In this document: piece by piece, positions 23,755 to 34,486 of the stretch
How positions within the stretch are numbered: position 1 is the first letter of the stretch
Layout: every line of letters starts with the position of its first letter
DNA from: Pascua guehoae
Taxonomy: Eukaryota > Basidiomycota > Tremellomycetes > Trichosporonales > Trichosporonaceae
NCBI GenBank assembly: GCA_001600415.1
Contig: BCJX01000001.1
Coordinates: forward strand, 3,544,410 to 3,608,409
DNA length: 64,000 nt
Direction: 5' to 3'
Position numbers and translations under genes: made by a program
The notes under the pieces: model-generated
The model's database searches: none
The model's input: only the letters and a program-made list of their open reading frames with translations
What the model was told of the DNA's origin: nothing

Positions 23755-24619
23755 GGTGCAAGTGGATGGATGTGGACGATGCAAGGGATCGAACAAAACA
23801 AAAGGGTGGTGGGTGACTGGATGATGATGATGATGAGGAATGAGGGAATGAAGGCAGGAAGAATGACATGAGCACAACACACAATGGATGGACACTACGC
23901 GTTCATGGCACGTGGAATCGAGCATTCTGATTGGCCCAGGATGCGCCACCACCGATGCTGGCCTTGCAACGTAAACAAAGCTACAACAGATGGCGGAAAT
24001 ATAACCCGACAGCCCAGAGTGGCACCTGGTGGCAAAAACAATGCGTTCCAGACAAAGACCCCCCCCCCCCCCCCCCCCCAACGATGGCAAGGGGCAAGTG
24101 AACCGCTTTGGTCGCTGCATGCCTTCATTGCCAAGAGCCTATTTCACTCTGCTGACTCTGCTGGATCAGCTTGCTCGACGCACTGGACTCGACTCGCCCT
24201 TGATTGTATGGGCCGACGGTTCGAGCCCAAGGTCCAACGCGGCAACTTCCAAAAAGGGGTGGCCCGAACGGCCGAGCCGTGCACGATGCGCGCACGCTCT
24301 CATCTGTGCTTCTGGCTTCTGACTTCTGATGGCCTGATGGACTCGAGGGCGCGATGGCACTGACAGTTCGGTGACAGTTCGGCTCGTCTTGCCACTCGCA
24401 CCCAGCGTTGTTCGGCACAGCATCTCGCAACTCGGCCTGACCATGAGATCCATAAAGTCCCGTCGGGCACTGTAGTGTCCAACTGTGCTGCGTCATTCAC
24501 ACCTCATCTCCCACTACTTAAAATCGCATGCTTGAATACGATCGCCCGCCTGTCGCCGCTTTTTGGTTGCTTTCCACCATCTCGCGTTCTTGTCAACCGA
24601 CGGCGGCGAACTCGGGTCC
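23755..24619. other. Intergenic region between divergent genes
   Basis: Promoter region of the zinc-cluster regulator (minus) and of the gene starting near 24620. It holds a run of about 19 C residues at 24060-24078 and a short TGATGATGATGATGA run near 23823. No gene is supported. Confidence 0.55.
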
Positions 24620-26038
24620 ATGGTCTCCGTCCTCGCACCCTGGCGACCGGCCCACATCTCGCCCATTGCGTCGTCGCCCGCAAGTCTTCAACCGATATCA
24701 GACGCCACCGTCACAACTCCAATACTGCAGTTACCAGCTTTTATCCCGCGCGACGACTCGGTCTCGAGCTCGGATGACATGAGCAACAGCACCACACCCC
24801 ATCCGAAATCGCGACATGGCCATGTCCCTCATGCCGGCGTGAGAGAGACGACCATGTCGGGCCCTGCCGGAAGCTATGCGCACTCTACCGCCGCCTCGGT
24901 CGATTTTCTCAGCTCGGATATCCCGTCTCCCATCTCCCTCGCAGCGCCCCTCCCTCCACTACCACCGAACGCGTACCGGGGCATCCCGCGCCACCCAGCA
25001 CACGAACACCGGGTTCCTTACGTCCCGCCTCTGCGCACCGCCGCGGGGGGCTCGCCGCCGCACAGCGCCCCCACCACGAGCTCGCCTCCGCGCACACACG
25101 CCGATACCTCGCCTCCCCGCTCTCCCACCGCGCGTACGCCCGTGCACGCAAAGTTTGCAAAGTACACCACTGCCTCAGCGTCTGGACCTTCGACCCACCC
25201 CCTCCTCGCAGGTATACCTCGTGACAGGCCGTCCATGCCCCGCGGCAGGCCGTTGCCAATCTGCAATAACGAGCCCCACCCCAAAGTGAAAGAGTATCGT
25301 ACCGAACTGAAGAAGACAAAGGGCCTGCACATCCTCTTCACCGAGGCGTCCAAGAGGAAGCACGCGCGCGACCGTATCCGCCAGGCCGTCGAGGCTGTCG
25401 ACTTTGACATGATCCACGACACGCGGTATACGGACCTTATGCGTGACGAAAAGCTCGACCAGGCCCAGTTGAATAGCAGTATCCAGGAGCTGCTCGTGGT
25501 CCGCCACCTGGTGAGTACATGGGTCAGGCCGGGCGCTCTTGATGGGTAGACCCAGGAAGCTCATGCCAGCACTATGCGCCGGCGCCGCAGGTGGGATCAC
25601 CAGAGACGAGCGGCAAGGCGGACAAGGCGGACAAGGGCAAGGGAAAGGCCAAGGCCAAGGCAAAGGGCAAGGGCAAGGAGAAGCGTGCGCGTTCTCCTGG
25701 CGCAGCCGAAGAAGGCAAGCCAGACGGATCAGACCAGCCACCTGGTGAGCTTGACGACGAGACTAAAGTCAGCGTCGTCGCTAACAGATAGGACGCTTAT
25801 ACGCGCGGTTCTCGTGTTTCAGCATCTACGTCCACAGTTGATCCCACGACAAGAGTCACGGCGGGTGACGCGAGAACGACGACAGCCACGAGGACAGGCT
25901 GGAGGGAGGCAAAAGGAGGCCAAGCGGGACAATGGCGGCGAGCGCGAGGGCGGCGAGAGGGAGGGCGGCGGTACTGGTATCGTGTCCATACTTCGTTGTG
26001 CAAATTTGGTGTCATGCACGCTGGTCAAACATCCTTGA
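24620..26038 (+). CDS. Hypothetical protein, Pro/Ser-rich with Lys/Gly-repeat segment
   Basis: Not recognised. Exon 1 is 24620-25510 and exon 2 is 25591-25744, joined by a GTGAGT intron in frame. A third exon may start at 25788 (after GCTAACAG, stop 26036-26038, about 431 aa) or at 25823 in another frame, so the C-terminus is unresolved. Starts at 24563 and 24779 are also possible; 24620 has the best ATG context. The first 190 residues are low complexity (Pro, Ser, Thr). A charged helical block near residues 205-290 (from KVKEYRTELKKTKGLH on) looks the most conserved. Exon 2 carries a KGKGKAKAKAKGKGKEK basic run like a nuclear tail. The promoter region is shared with the zinc-cluster regulator. 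Confidence 0.55.
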
Positions 26039-26384
26039 ACTTGATCTCCCCGTACACCTGTGCAGGGAGAAGGGAAACCTTAGAGCGCATATTGGGTGGC
26101 GAGAACACAAACAGCCTGTCAATGCGTGTTCCCACCATCTGAGAACAGGGATGCCCGGGATACCACAACAGGCGATGCCGAACCAGTCAGGAAAACAAGT
26201 CTGTTAGGGGAAAACCGAAAGGTGGGTCGGGCATGTGTGAGAGCGGCAATGGACAGTGTGGCGATCAGTCAAATCAAGGTGCGACATTCGACACGGTCAC
26301 AGGGTACGTGCACATCTCAAAACCTGTCATTACCAATACACCCACGGCATGTCCACACCACATGCACCACATGCACCCCGCCCC
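26039..26384. other. Short intergenic region, convergent genes
   Basis: About 350 bases between the uncertain 3' end of the hypothetical gene and the stop of the minus-strand aminotransferase. It probably holds 3' UTRs. Nothing else is seen. Confidence 0.45.
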
Positions 26385-28467
26385 CTACGCCTTGACTTTG
26401 AGCTCGAGCGCCTGCTCGAGCCTTGCCAGGGCAATGTTGAGCAAGTCCTCGGGCATGGTAAACGTGACGCGCAGCCATCCGGGTGTGTGATAGTTGTAGG
26501 CGCCGCCAATACCCTGAGCGTCAGTCGGCTCCCATCACCAGCCATTTCATGTTCGCGCGCGGCCACAGATCACAGAGGTACGGGAGGATAAACCCGACCC
26601 AATGTACCGTGGACTTGGGCCTGGCCTTGGACTTGGGACTTGGACTTGGACTTGGACTTGGACTTGGGACTCACCACAAAGACGCCAAACGCCGCACACC
26701 GCCTGCCGAGATCGCGCTCCTGCTCAAAAGTCGAGACGCCGAGGGCATCACGCGCGTCGACCATCATAAAGTGGCCCGCGCTCGCCTGGAGGGGGTAGCA
26801 GCCGCGCTTTTCAAACCAGTCGCGCATGTATGCAGCGCGTTCGGCGAGGCGCTGTCGGTTCAACGTGGTCATCTTTTGGAACGTGGCTTTGTCGTTGAGG
26901 AGCGCCGAGACGAGGGCGTCTGCGGGCGATGAGACTGGGGGAGGCGTCAGTGATCCACTGTGCGGTCTGTGTGGGCCGGCGTGTGCCGCTAGTTCGGCAC
27001 CGGTTAAGGCCTAGCTCACTCACCCTTGTACAGGAACGAGGTGTGGAGAAGCACGCGGCGGAGGAGCCGGTTGAACGGCGAGATGATGCACGCGATGCGG
27101 AAACCGTTGATCCCAAAGCTGGGGGTCAGTGGGCTGACTTGACTATCCGGCTGGCGGCGGCCACTCACTCCTTGCTAAAGCTGTACACGACTGCGGTCAG
27201 CGGCGGTCTGGAGATGGTACGCACTGTGCAGCCTGCTCTTGTCAAACTTCTGGCCCGTCTCCTTTTCGACGTCGAGTGCGAGGAACGAAATGAACGGTGG
27301 AGCGTCCGGGAGGTCTAATGTCAGCGGGTACAGATCTCGAAACGCAGAGCCCCTTCGATGCGGGACCCGCAAGCAAGTCTGGCCGCTCCGCCGTCACTTA
27401 CTCGGGTTCTCGTACGTGGAGAGAGCGTAAATCTCGTCCGAGATGAGGTGCAAATCATGCTTTTCGCAGAACAAGGCGTACGCGAGCAACGCCTCGCGGT
27501 CGTAGGTGCGTCCCCAGGGATTTTGGGGGTTGCAGAGGAGGACAGCGCGGACGACGACACCGCGGGCCTTTGCCTGGGCCAGAGAGCGCTCAAACGCGTC
27601 CATTGCCGACGCGGAGAACCCTCCATCGTCCGGGTCCGGGACGTCGACGTGGATGACCTCGGCGCGCGACCGGCAGCGCATGTTGACGTCGAACCCGTTG
27701 TAGTGGGGCGCGGCAATCATGATCCCCTCGCCCGGGTTGCACAGTGCCGTCGCAAGCTGGTCGAGCACGCTCGACGCCCCGGGGCCCACTACAATGTCGT
27801 CGGGGTCTACGGACTGCACGGGGGAGAAGTTTCTAAATACGCTCAGCGCCGATTTTATCGTGCGAGAACTCGCGACTCACTCGTTCCACATGTTGGCAAT
27901 GGCACGCGTCAGGCGCGCACTCCCCGACGCGCGGTTGCCGTACGTCAGGTCGACCGGCGTGAGGTTGTCCTTGAGCACGCGGCCATAGTAGTCGAGGTAC
28001 TCGGTCGTCAACAGCGAGTTCTCTGCGATGCCGCTTGACGAGTCAGAACGAGCCCTCAAGAACGGCCCACGTACAGGTTGATGATGCCGTCTGGGTTGTC
28101 GACCCTGTCGTACGCTGAACGTTAGCTGTGCCGTCCGTGCTGTCTGCCTCTATGTCGGTACCACCATGCTCGGCGTGCACACTACCAGCCCCGACTCACT
28201 GCTACGCAGCGCAATGTCGAGCTTCTCGGTGCCATAAAACGTCGGCACGTCCATCGACCGCTGGCTCAGCTGCGGGCCAGAGTACGTCTCGGCATCCGCT
28301 TCCCACTCGCCCACGAGGTTGGGGTTGTCAATGATCGGCGAGTGTGGAGTGGGCTTGGCGAGGAGCTCAGCCACGCGCCTGCCATTGACTGGCTTGGACG
28401 GGTCGGTGTGGCCGATCTGCGAGAGCTTGAGCTCGTCGAGCTTGTCGGTGAGCGTCACACTGGACAT
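26385..28467 (-). CDS. PLP-dependent aminotransferase, ACC-synthase-like (class I/II)
   Basis: Exons in transcript order: 28467-28200, 28114-28075, 28033-27881, 27832-27402, 27314-27225, 27190-27169, 27118-27024, 26934-26675 and 26513-26385, giving 495 aa in one frame. Fold-type I PLP enzyme, close to fungal 1-aminocyclopropane-1-carboxylate synthase-like proteins. Visible motifs: INLGIAENSLLT, LTYGNRASGSARLTRAIA, VVGPGASSVLD, LLCNPQNPWGRTY, LISDEIYALSTY, HIVYSFSKDFGINGFR (Schiff-base Lys about 334) and GWLRVTFTMP. Real ACC synthase and related aminotransferases or lyases cannot be told apart from sequence alone, so the substrate is not assigned. Exon 6 is 22 nt. Intron 8 contains a GGACTT tandem repeat. 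Confidence 0.93.
26610..26671. repeat. Hexamer tandem repeat (GGACTT)n inside intron 8
   Basis: About nine copies of GGACTT with occasional extra G lie just inside the 5' splice site of aminotransferase intron 8 (26514-26674). Confidence 0.85.
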
Positions 28468-29282
28468 GGTGGGTGTTCGAAGTTGTTGACGTCGGGTTGA
28501 GGGGTTCTAGGCGTCGGTGGCCGGGCGTTGTATATATAAGTAGACTGTTCGCTGTTGTCTCGATACTGCAATCTTTGAACAGAACAGTCAGCAACAGTCA
28601 GCAGGTGCCGTGACATGTCCTCGACTCGACGTCTCGATGCTCGACGGCAGCTGAGAGGCTGCTGATGGTGTGCTCGATTCGAGACGTCGAGGGTACATGA
28701 ACGGCCAAGACCGATACCTGACAGCCGTCTAGGGCCGGATCATGCCGTCATCCACTCTCCCACGGTAACCTTTGTCTCGTTTCCAGCGGCCAACGGGTGG
28801 GGAGTATTGGGGTGGAGGTTGTCCACATTGTGTCGACGCGTACCTTGCTGATTCCCCTGAAACTTCTAGTCATCTCTTCGTCGCCGTCGTCGTGGTTGTC
28901 GTGCGTGTCTACGACACCGACGTCGCCATCACCCCCACTGTGGAGCGTAATCGAGATCCAGCTCAGAGTGCACCATGCACCGCCCTCGCCACTCGCGAGT
29001 GGGTCGCTCGCTGCAGTGGTTACGGTTGTTGATGTGGCTGAAGTCTCACCTGCTCTCGATGGTCGCAATGCACGGCTGCATGGTCCTGTGGAATCACAGG
29101 TGGTCATTATGTCTATTAATCGTAACGGGGTGCTCCCCAATCTACCTCGAGGAGAGTCTTACTTCTTAATACTTGCGATACGTGAATACAATACTTTGGC
29201 TGTATGTCGTCCTGTGCCATCTTGTGCCTCCCTCGCTCTCAGATGGTGACACTCTGGACTCCTTTCTAGCTAGGCGTTGTCA
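28468..29282. other. Intergenic region
   Basis: Promoter side of the aminotransferase and the 3' flank of the small minus-strand PPxY gene. Apart from the TATA box at 28531 nothing is recognised. Confidence 0.5.
28531..28540 (-). promoter_or_regulatory. TATA box of the aminotransferase gene
   Basis: Reading on the minus strand, CTTATATATA lies about 65 bases upstream of the start codon at 28467. This is the position expected for a short-leader fungal promoter. Confidence 0.6.
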
Positions 29283-29832
29283 CTACGCCCCCTCAAGTCT
29301 GCTCTCATCCGCATCATGATGGTCTCTGAGCCTAGACAGCAACCACATGCGATATGACCACATCGTGGCTCCTCCTTGCCATCAGCCCCCTGTTCAAACA
29401 CACGCGAACTCACCGAATCTTTGGCCATCGACCGAGCGCACGAACGCGCGCAAAGATCCGCCCGCGCGACGGCGTGGACCACTTGGAGTCGGATCCGTCC
29501 TCCGAGTCAGTCGTGTGGCCATGCACGTCGCCCTCGGCGTCGGCGTCAGCGTCGGTACCCGTGTGCCGGCTCGGAGGGTAGGTGTGGCTCGCGTACGTGG
29601 CCGTGGTATCAGTTGCGGCCGTGGCGGCATTCGTGCACGCCGTGTCCGCTGCGGTCGTTGCCGTTGCGGGGGACTCTGATGCGGGCGCCTCATATGCCGG
29701 CGGCGAGGAGACGGTGGCGACGTGCTGGCGCGCATTGCCGCGGCGCAGGGCGGGGCGTGTGGGCCACTGAGGCGCTTGTAGGTCGGTGGGAGACAGCGGC
29801 GGGCGCGACGTGAAGCACGACATGGGCGACAT
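29283..29832 (-). CDS. Small hypothetical protein with a PPxY motif
   Basis: Exons 29832-29414 and 29331-29283 give 155 aa; the donor GTGAGT overlaps what would otherwise be the stop codon. The start ATG sits in a CACCATG context behind a CA-rich leader. The protein is Ser/Thr/Ala-rich and contains VSSPPAYEAP (about residues 48-57), a PPxY motif of the type bound by WW domains of Nedd4/Rsp5 ubiquitin ligases. It ends in a basic block (RGRIFARVRALGRW) and a short acidic tail. No membrane segment or known domain is seen. It could be an Rsp5 adaptor or substrate, but that is inference; the gene itself is moderately supported. Confidence 0.5.
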
Positions 29833-30830
29833 GGTGGTGGGTACAGGTGTTGGCGAGGGAGTGTGGTGAGTGCGAGTGCAAGATGTTGTCGAGCCTAATA
29901 AGTGGGACATGAGATGCCAAATGTCCCCTACATGTCGAGCGTTGGTTTATATGGATGACGTTGGCAAGTTGAACCACACCCTTGTCCGGGCCCATGTACA
30001 AATGTCGATGGAGTTGCTCCACCACACTATGGGGCAGGATCTCCGGAAATAGCCGCGTCTGCGTACTCCAGGTATCCAGACACCCTACCCGTACCTTTCA
30101 TTTCACCAGCGCTACGTCGCCTGTCGGTGGTCGTTTGACGCGTCAGAGAACACGCGGCAGGAACGCAGAACAGTCGCCACGAAATGGGCTGGATGGACAA
30201 TGGTACAGTGCTGTAGACTGACAAGCACGGGCTGAGCATGCATGACTGTCAGCGAGGGCACCTGCCTGGGATGCAAGTGCCAAGGGGCTGGTACCACTGA
30301 TACCCTCAGCTGCATACAAATGACCAGGCTGAATTGGCCATAGGGCCATAGGTCGCGTCTTCTGGTCATCCATCAACGCTCGGTCATGCATCGGTCGCCC
30401 ATCTGGGCTCAGGTACAAGCAGCGTTCATAATACCTCGCAATGGTGCGCAGACTCATCCCAATCGGCCTCTGGTGACCGGCATGCTGTGATACTGGTGGT
30501 CGTCGCGTACTCGAGTGGGCCCTTCCACCTCAGAACCTTGGCAGAACGTGACATGGGGTCCGCAAGTGGGTAGGATCAGGACGACCATAGTTGGAAAGCG
30601 ACCGAGAATGAACTGTGGCACTGGCCACTAGCCACTGACCAAGGCACAGCATGTCCGTGGGCGGGTGCGGAGGTTGGAGCTGTGGTCAGAATGAGTAGCG
30701 ACGCCCACAATCACTTCCTTAGTAGACACCGCCACGGTCAAGGTCAGACTTTGGTGAGGTCCTAGAATACAATTATCAATGCTGCATGCGATAAAAATGC
30801 GAAATGATCAACTCCTCGTGCTGTTTCCGT
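29833..30830. other. Intergenic region
   Basis: 1.0 kb upstream of the PPxY gene and downstream of the AIF-like gene. No gene, repeat or RNA is recognised. Confidence 0.5.
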
Positions 30831-32570
30831 CTACGCCTCATCCGGGAGGTCGTCGGCATTGACCGCGGGCCACATGAGGCGGGCCTGGAGGTCGTCGACG
30901 CCGTCGTCTCCGGTCTTGACTACGCCCTCGAGGCACGACGCATAGTGCTTGAGGCCGAGGGTGAGCTTGATGGCGGGCATGCCGGGCTTGTAAACCTCGA
31001 GGGGCGCCTTGCTGCCCCATGCGAGGTTGATAATGTTCTTGGCGGCCACCTCGCCCATCCAGTGGGCCGTGTGGCCTGCCTGGATTGCTGGTGTTTCGGC
31101 GCAGTCGCCGACGGCGAAGATGTGGTCGAGCGTGGTGGGTGTGGATGTGGATGTGGATGTAGAGGAGCCGTTGAGAGAGAGGTTTGAGATTTGCTCTGCG
31201 GCCTTGTCGACGCCGTTGGATCGGGATACTCCGTTCGCCCGTGGTTGGCCGTTCGCCTGCGGTGCACCATTCTCCTTGGGGACGACGCCGTTGGGGACGA
31301 CACCATTGGGGACGATCGTGTTCACCTTGCCAGACACACCGACGGCGACGGGGACGACTGGCATCTGCGACTCGTCGGCACGCGTCGCGACCTGCATCGT
31401 GGGCTTGACGCGGATCCGCCCCGAGACGGGGGATACGGTATCGGGGTTGATCCCGCGCATGAGCGACACGTGCGGCGTCTCGCCCGTACACAACAGCACG
31501 AGGTCGGCGCGCACCTCGCGCCCGGCTTCGGTGATGACGACTTTTTCGTCGCCCAGGATGTCGGCCTTGGGCGGCCACGACTTTACACGCTCGCCCAGGA
31601 TCACCTCGACACCCGCGCGCTCCAGGCCGTCGACGATGGCAGTGTGCATTTCCTCCGGGTATCGAGGCAGCATGCGCTTGCGCGAGTGGATGAGCGTGAC
31701 GTGGTGGTCGGGATACAGGTCTTTGAGGTCGGTCGCGTATTCTGGCAGCGTCAGTGACTGATGCCCAACACGAGGCCGTCCGACGACGATGATGCTCAAT
31801 CTTCACACCCGAGTCCCACTCACGGATACCCAGCGCACCGCCGCCGATGACCACGACCCTCTTGGCGTCCCGAAGCTGCTCGCCATACTTGTCCATCCAC
31901 GCCATACCGCCCCTCTTTGTCCCGCGCCCCGGCAGCTGTACCCTGCCGTATTCGCCCCACACATCACACGGCGCCGGGAGGCCAGCGCCGAGCGCGTACA
32001 CGCAGTACTCGAACGGGATCTCTGCGAGACGTTCTGGTGGCGCATCCGAGCCGTCGTCGGCAACGTCGTCATAGCTGCCCTTTGCGTTGGGCAAGAGCAC
32101 CGTGACTGCCGACGGCGTGAGGCCCACCACGATGCCCTGGACAAACTTGTGCGGGGCACTCAACTCGGTGACCGAGCCGGACGTAGCGGATGCCTCGGCG
32201 AGCTTGCGCTGCTGGGCGACGTGCGCTGCACGCTCTGTGGCCCCGGCAGGCGCATCGAGGAGGTTGTCCGTCTTGAGCTGGAACAGGTTCGTGTATGGGA
32301 TAAAACCCTTTGGCGCCAGTGACGACTTTGCAATGAAGCGCGGAAAGACGTAGATGTCTGAAAAGTGGTGTCAGATTGGTGGCTTGCTGGGTTTTCCGGC
32401 GCGGGGCCTGGTCCATACTGTCTGTACTCACGATTCATGTGCGAGTTGCGGTCGACGACGACAACGCGCCATCCCTTTGGGAGGTTGGCGGCGAGGAGCT
32501 TGCTCGTGCGTAGTCCGCCGTACGCGGCGCCGAGCACCACGACGGTGCGGAGCGGTGCCTCGCCGGCCAT
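30831..32570 (-). CDS. FAD-dependent NAD(P)H oxidoreductase, AIFM2/FSP1-like
   Basis: Exons 32570-32432, 32357-31824 and 31741-30831 give 527 aa. Family members reduce quinones or act as type II NADH dehydrogenases at membranes. FAD site: VVVLGAAYGGLRTSKLL at residues 9-25. NAD(P)H site: VVVIGGGALGIQYATDL (about 213-230). Second FAD contact: HIFAVGDCAE (about 425), followed by the conserved AGHTAHWMGEVAAKNI. A low-complexity insert of repeated NGV/NGAP units and an STSTSTSTPTT run (about 330-410) separates the NADH domain from the C-terminal FAD contact; the family core lacks it. No targeting peptide or transmembrane helix is obvious. The usual human FSP1 N-myristoylation context is not seen (starts MAGEAPL). 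Confidence 0.92.
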
Positions 32571-34486
32571 GGCTGGGGAAAAGTGGGAGGAGAGGGGTGG
32601 AGGGGAGAGGAGAGTTGTGACGGTAGTCGGCAGCACAGGTTATGAGCCGGGAGGTTGTTCAAGCGCCAAGATAGACGGGGGCCAAGTGGGGACACTGTCG
32701 GTGTTAAATAGCGCGCAAAGTGGGTGTGAGAGACGAAGGATGCAGTGAGAAACGTCAAGAAGTTGGGTGTGGAGTGTAGTTTGGCAAAGTGGACATACCC
32801 AAGGCAGATCGGGTAAAGTCTTGCTCTGCCCCTAATCATTCTCGTTAACCTCGGTTTGATTCGGCTTGGCCGGACGCATCGGAGCTGCATATGGATCGCG
32901 ACAGAAGGGGGCAGATGACCCACCTATCCTTGCATGCCTTGGATGCCTTGCATCTCGTGCCGCGGGAGAAGAGAGACACTTTTCCCGTCTTGGTGGGGCC
33001 GAGAGGCTGCAGAGGCTGGAGGGTGGGCGCCAACCCACGTGGACCCTAACAATTTTTATCAGATAACCAACGTCACCCGAGCGCCCCTGCGCCCCGCGCC
33101 GACCCCACTGTAGACCCACGGCCAGACCAATGTTCGCCCGACCGGTCCGAACGGCGCCAAGCCACAAAGTATCACTAAGGGGGTCCAGGCTGACATCCCA
33201 ACGCGCGTCAACAAATATTACTCGCGTCGTCGGGATATCGGCCATGGTCGGCGTAAACACAATCCGTCTGGGTGTATGGACCACAGACAAGCTTCTTTGC
33301 ACTCGACCGACTGCCGATGTCATCAACATCAGACACTACACAGGCACGCACCTGAACGCAGATGAGACACGGGTGGCGACTAACTCTGTGACAGACCGCA
33401 CCCTTTCGGCCAGAACGCGCCAGAACGTGCTAGGACCGGCCGCAAATGTCAACATTGCTCGGACCTCTCCTCAGTAGCACTGTCGGCCGTTGTCCCCCAC
33501 GCACAGCACAGTAGCCACCCCGGCGAGGCACCACACACATTCCTCTCCCCACCTCGCCGGTTCGTACACATGCACCTATCCAGCCCATCTGCCAAGTCGT
33601 GGCGTGACGTGTCGACACGTGCTCTCCTTCCATGACCCTCATCAAGTGCTTCTTGCTCTTGGCGTTCCTTCCAAGTCCCTCCAACCCCTCCACACCCCTG
33701 CCTCTTCTCGTTCTTCATTGGTACTCAATTCCACCATCCGCTAACATCCCTTCAGTTTCGCCGCTCCCTGCACAACCTGCACGAACGTCCGGCACTGCGG
33801 CCCGGACACTCCGCACATGCCCTGCGCCGGCTATAGTTAGCGAGGTTGACCACAAGGTCTCCAGCGTTCACCGACATCACCAACGTGCTTCGACTATCCA
33901 AACTTGACGAGCGCCTCTAGTTGCTATCGTCCTTGCGCCAAGGGAATCCAGGGGAGCACCCCGCCCTGAAAGAACTAGTGACAGCGCTATGGGATAGTGA
34001 CAGGTGAAACAGAAGCTCGGCAGGCTGCCCGACTCACGGCCGACGCTACCATTCAGTCACTTAACGAGGCCGATGTTTTTCCGAGAGCCCAAGCGGAGTT
34101 GATATCGATACATGACACAGCGAGCGCGTCCCAGAGCAAGCGGCGACTACATACCTCTCGTTAGGAGCTATCTGGCAAGGCAGCAAGTGCGGGCATTTCG
34201 TCCATTGCTTGGACCTCTGAACTGTCGGCCGTAGTGTCCAGCACACTTGGGACGGCATCTCGGCAAGGTATCACGCACAGACTCGTCTTTCATCCCCTTA
34301 CCTCCATGAACCTCGTCAGGTTCTGACATGGTACCACAGAAGCGCTGTTGGATCGTTGCAAATGGCATGGGATATCACAATCCAGCAGTGCTTTGTCGTG
34401 TCACGCAATTCATCCTTCAACGACACCCTTCTGATGGCCAAGAGCGAGCGATCCCCCAGCCTGAGAATGTACATCCAAGCCACAAG
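32571..34486. other. Intergenic region
   Basis: 1.9 kb. It contains the promoter of the AIF-like gene, with a TATTTAA-type element near 32704. The 165-codon minus-strand frame at 32832-33329 is not supported by family or splice evidence. The rest is unannotated. Confidence 0.5.

Noticed and set aside
32832..33329. 165-codon minus-strand frame
   Set aside because: No family similarity, no partner exons and no clear leader; the composition could be chance in GC-rich DNA.
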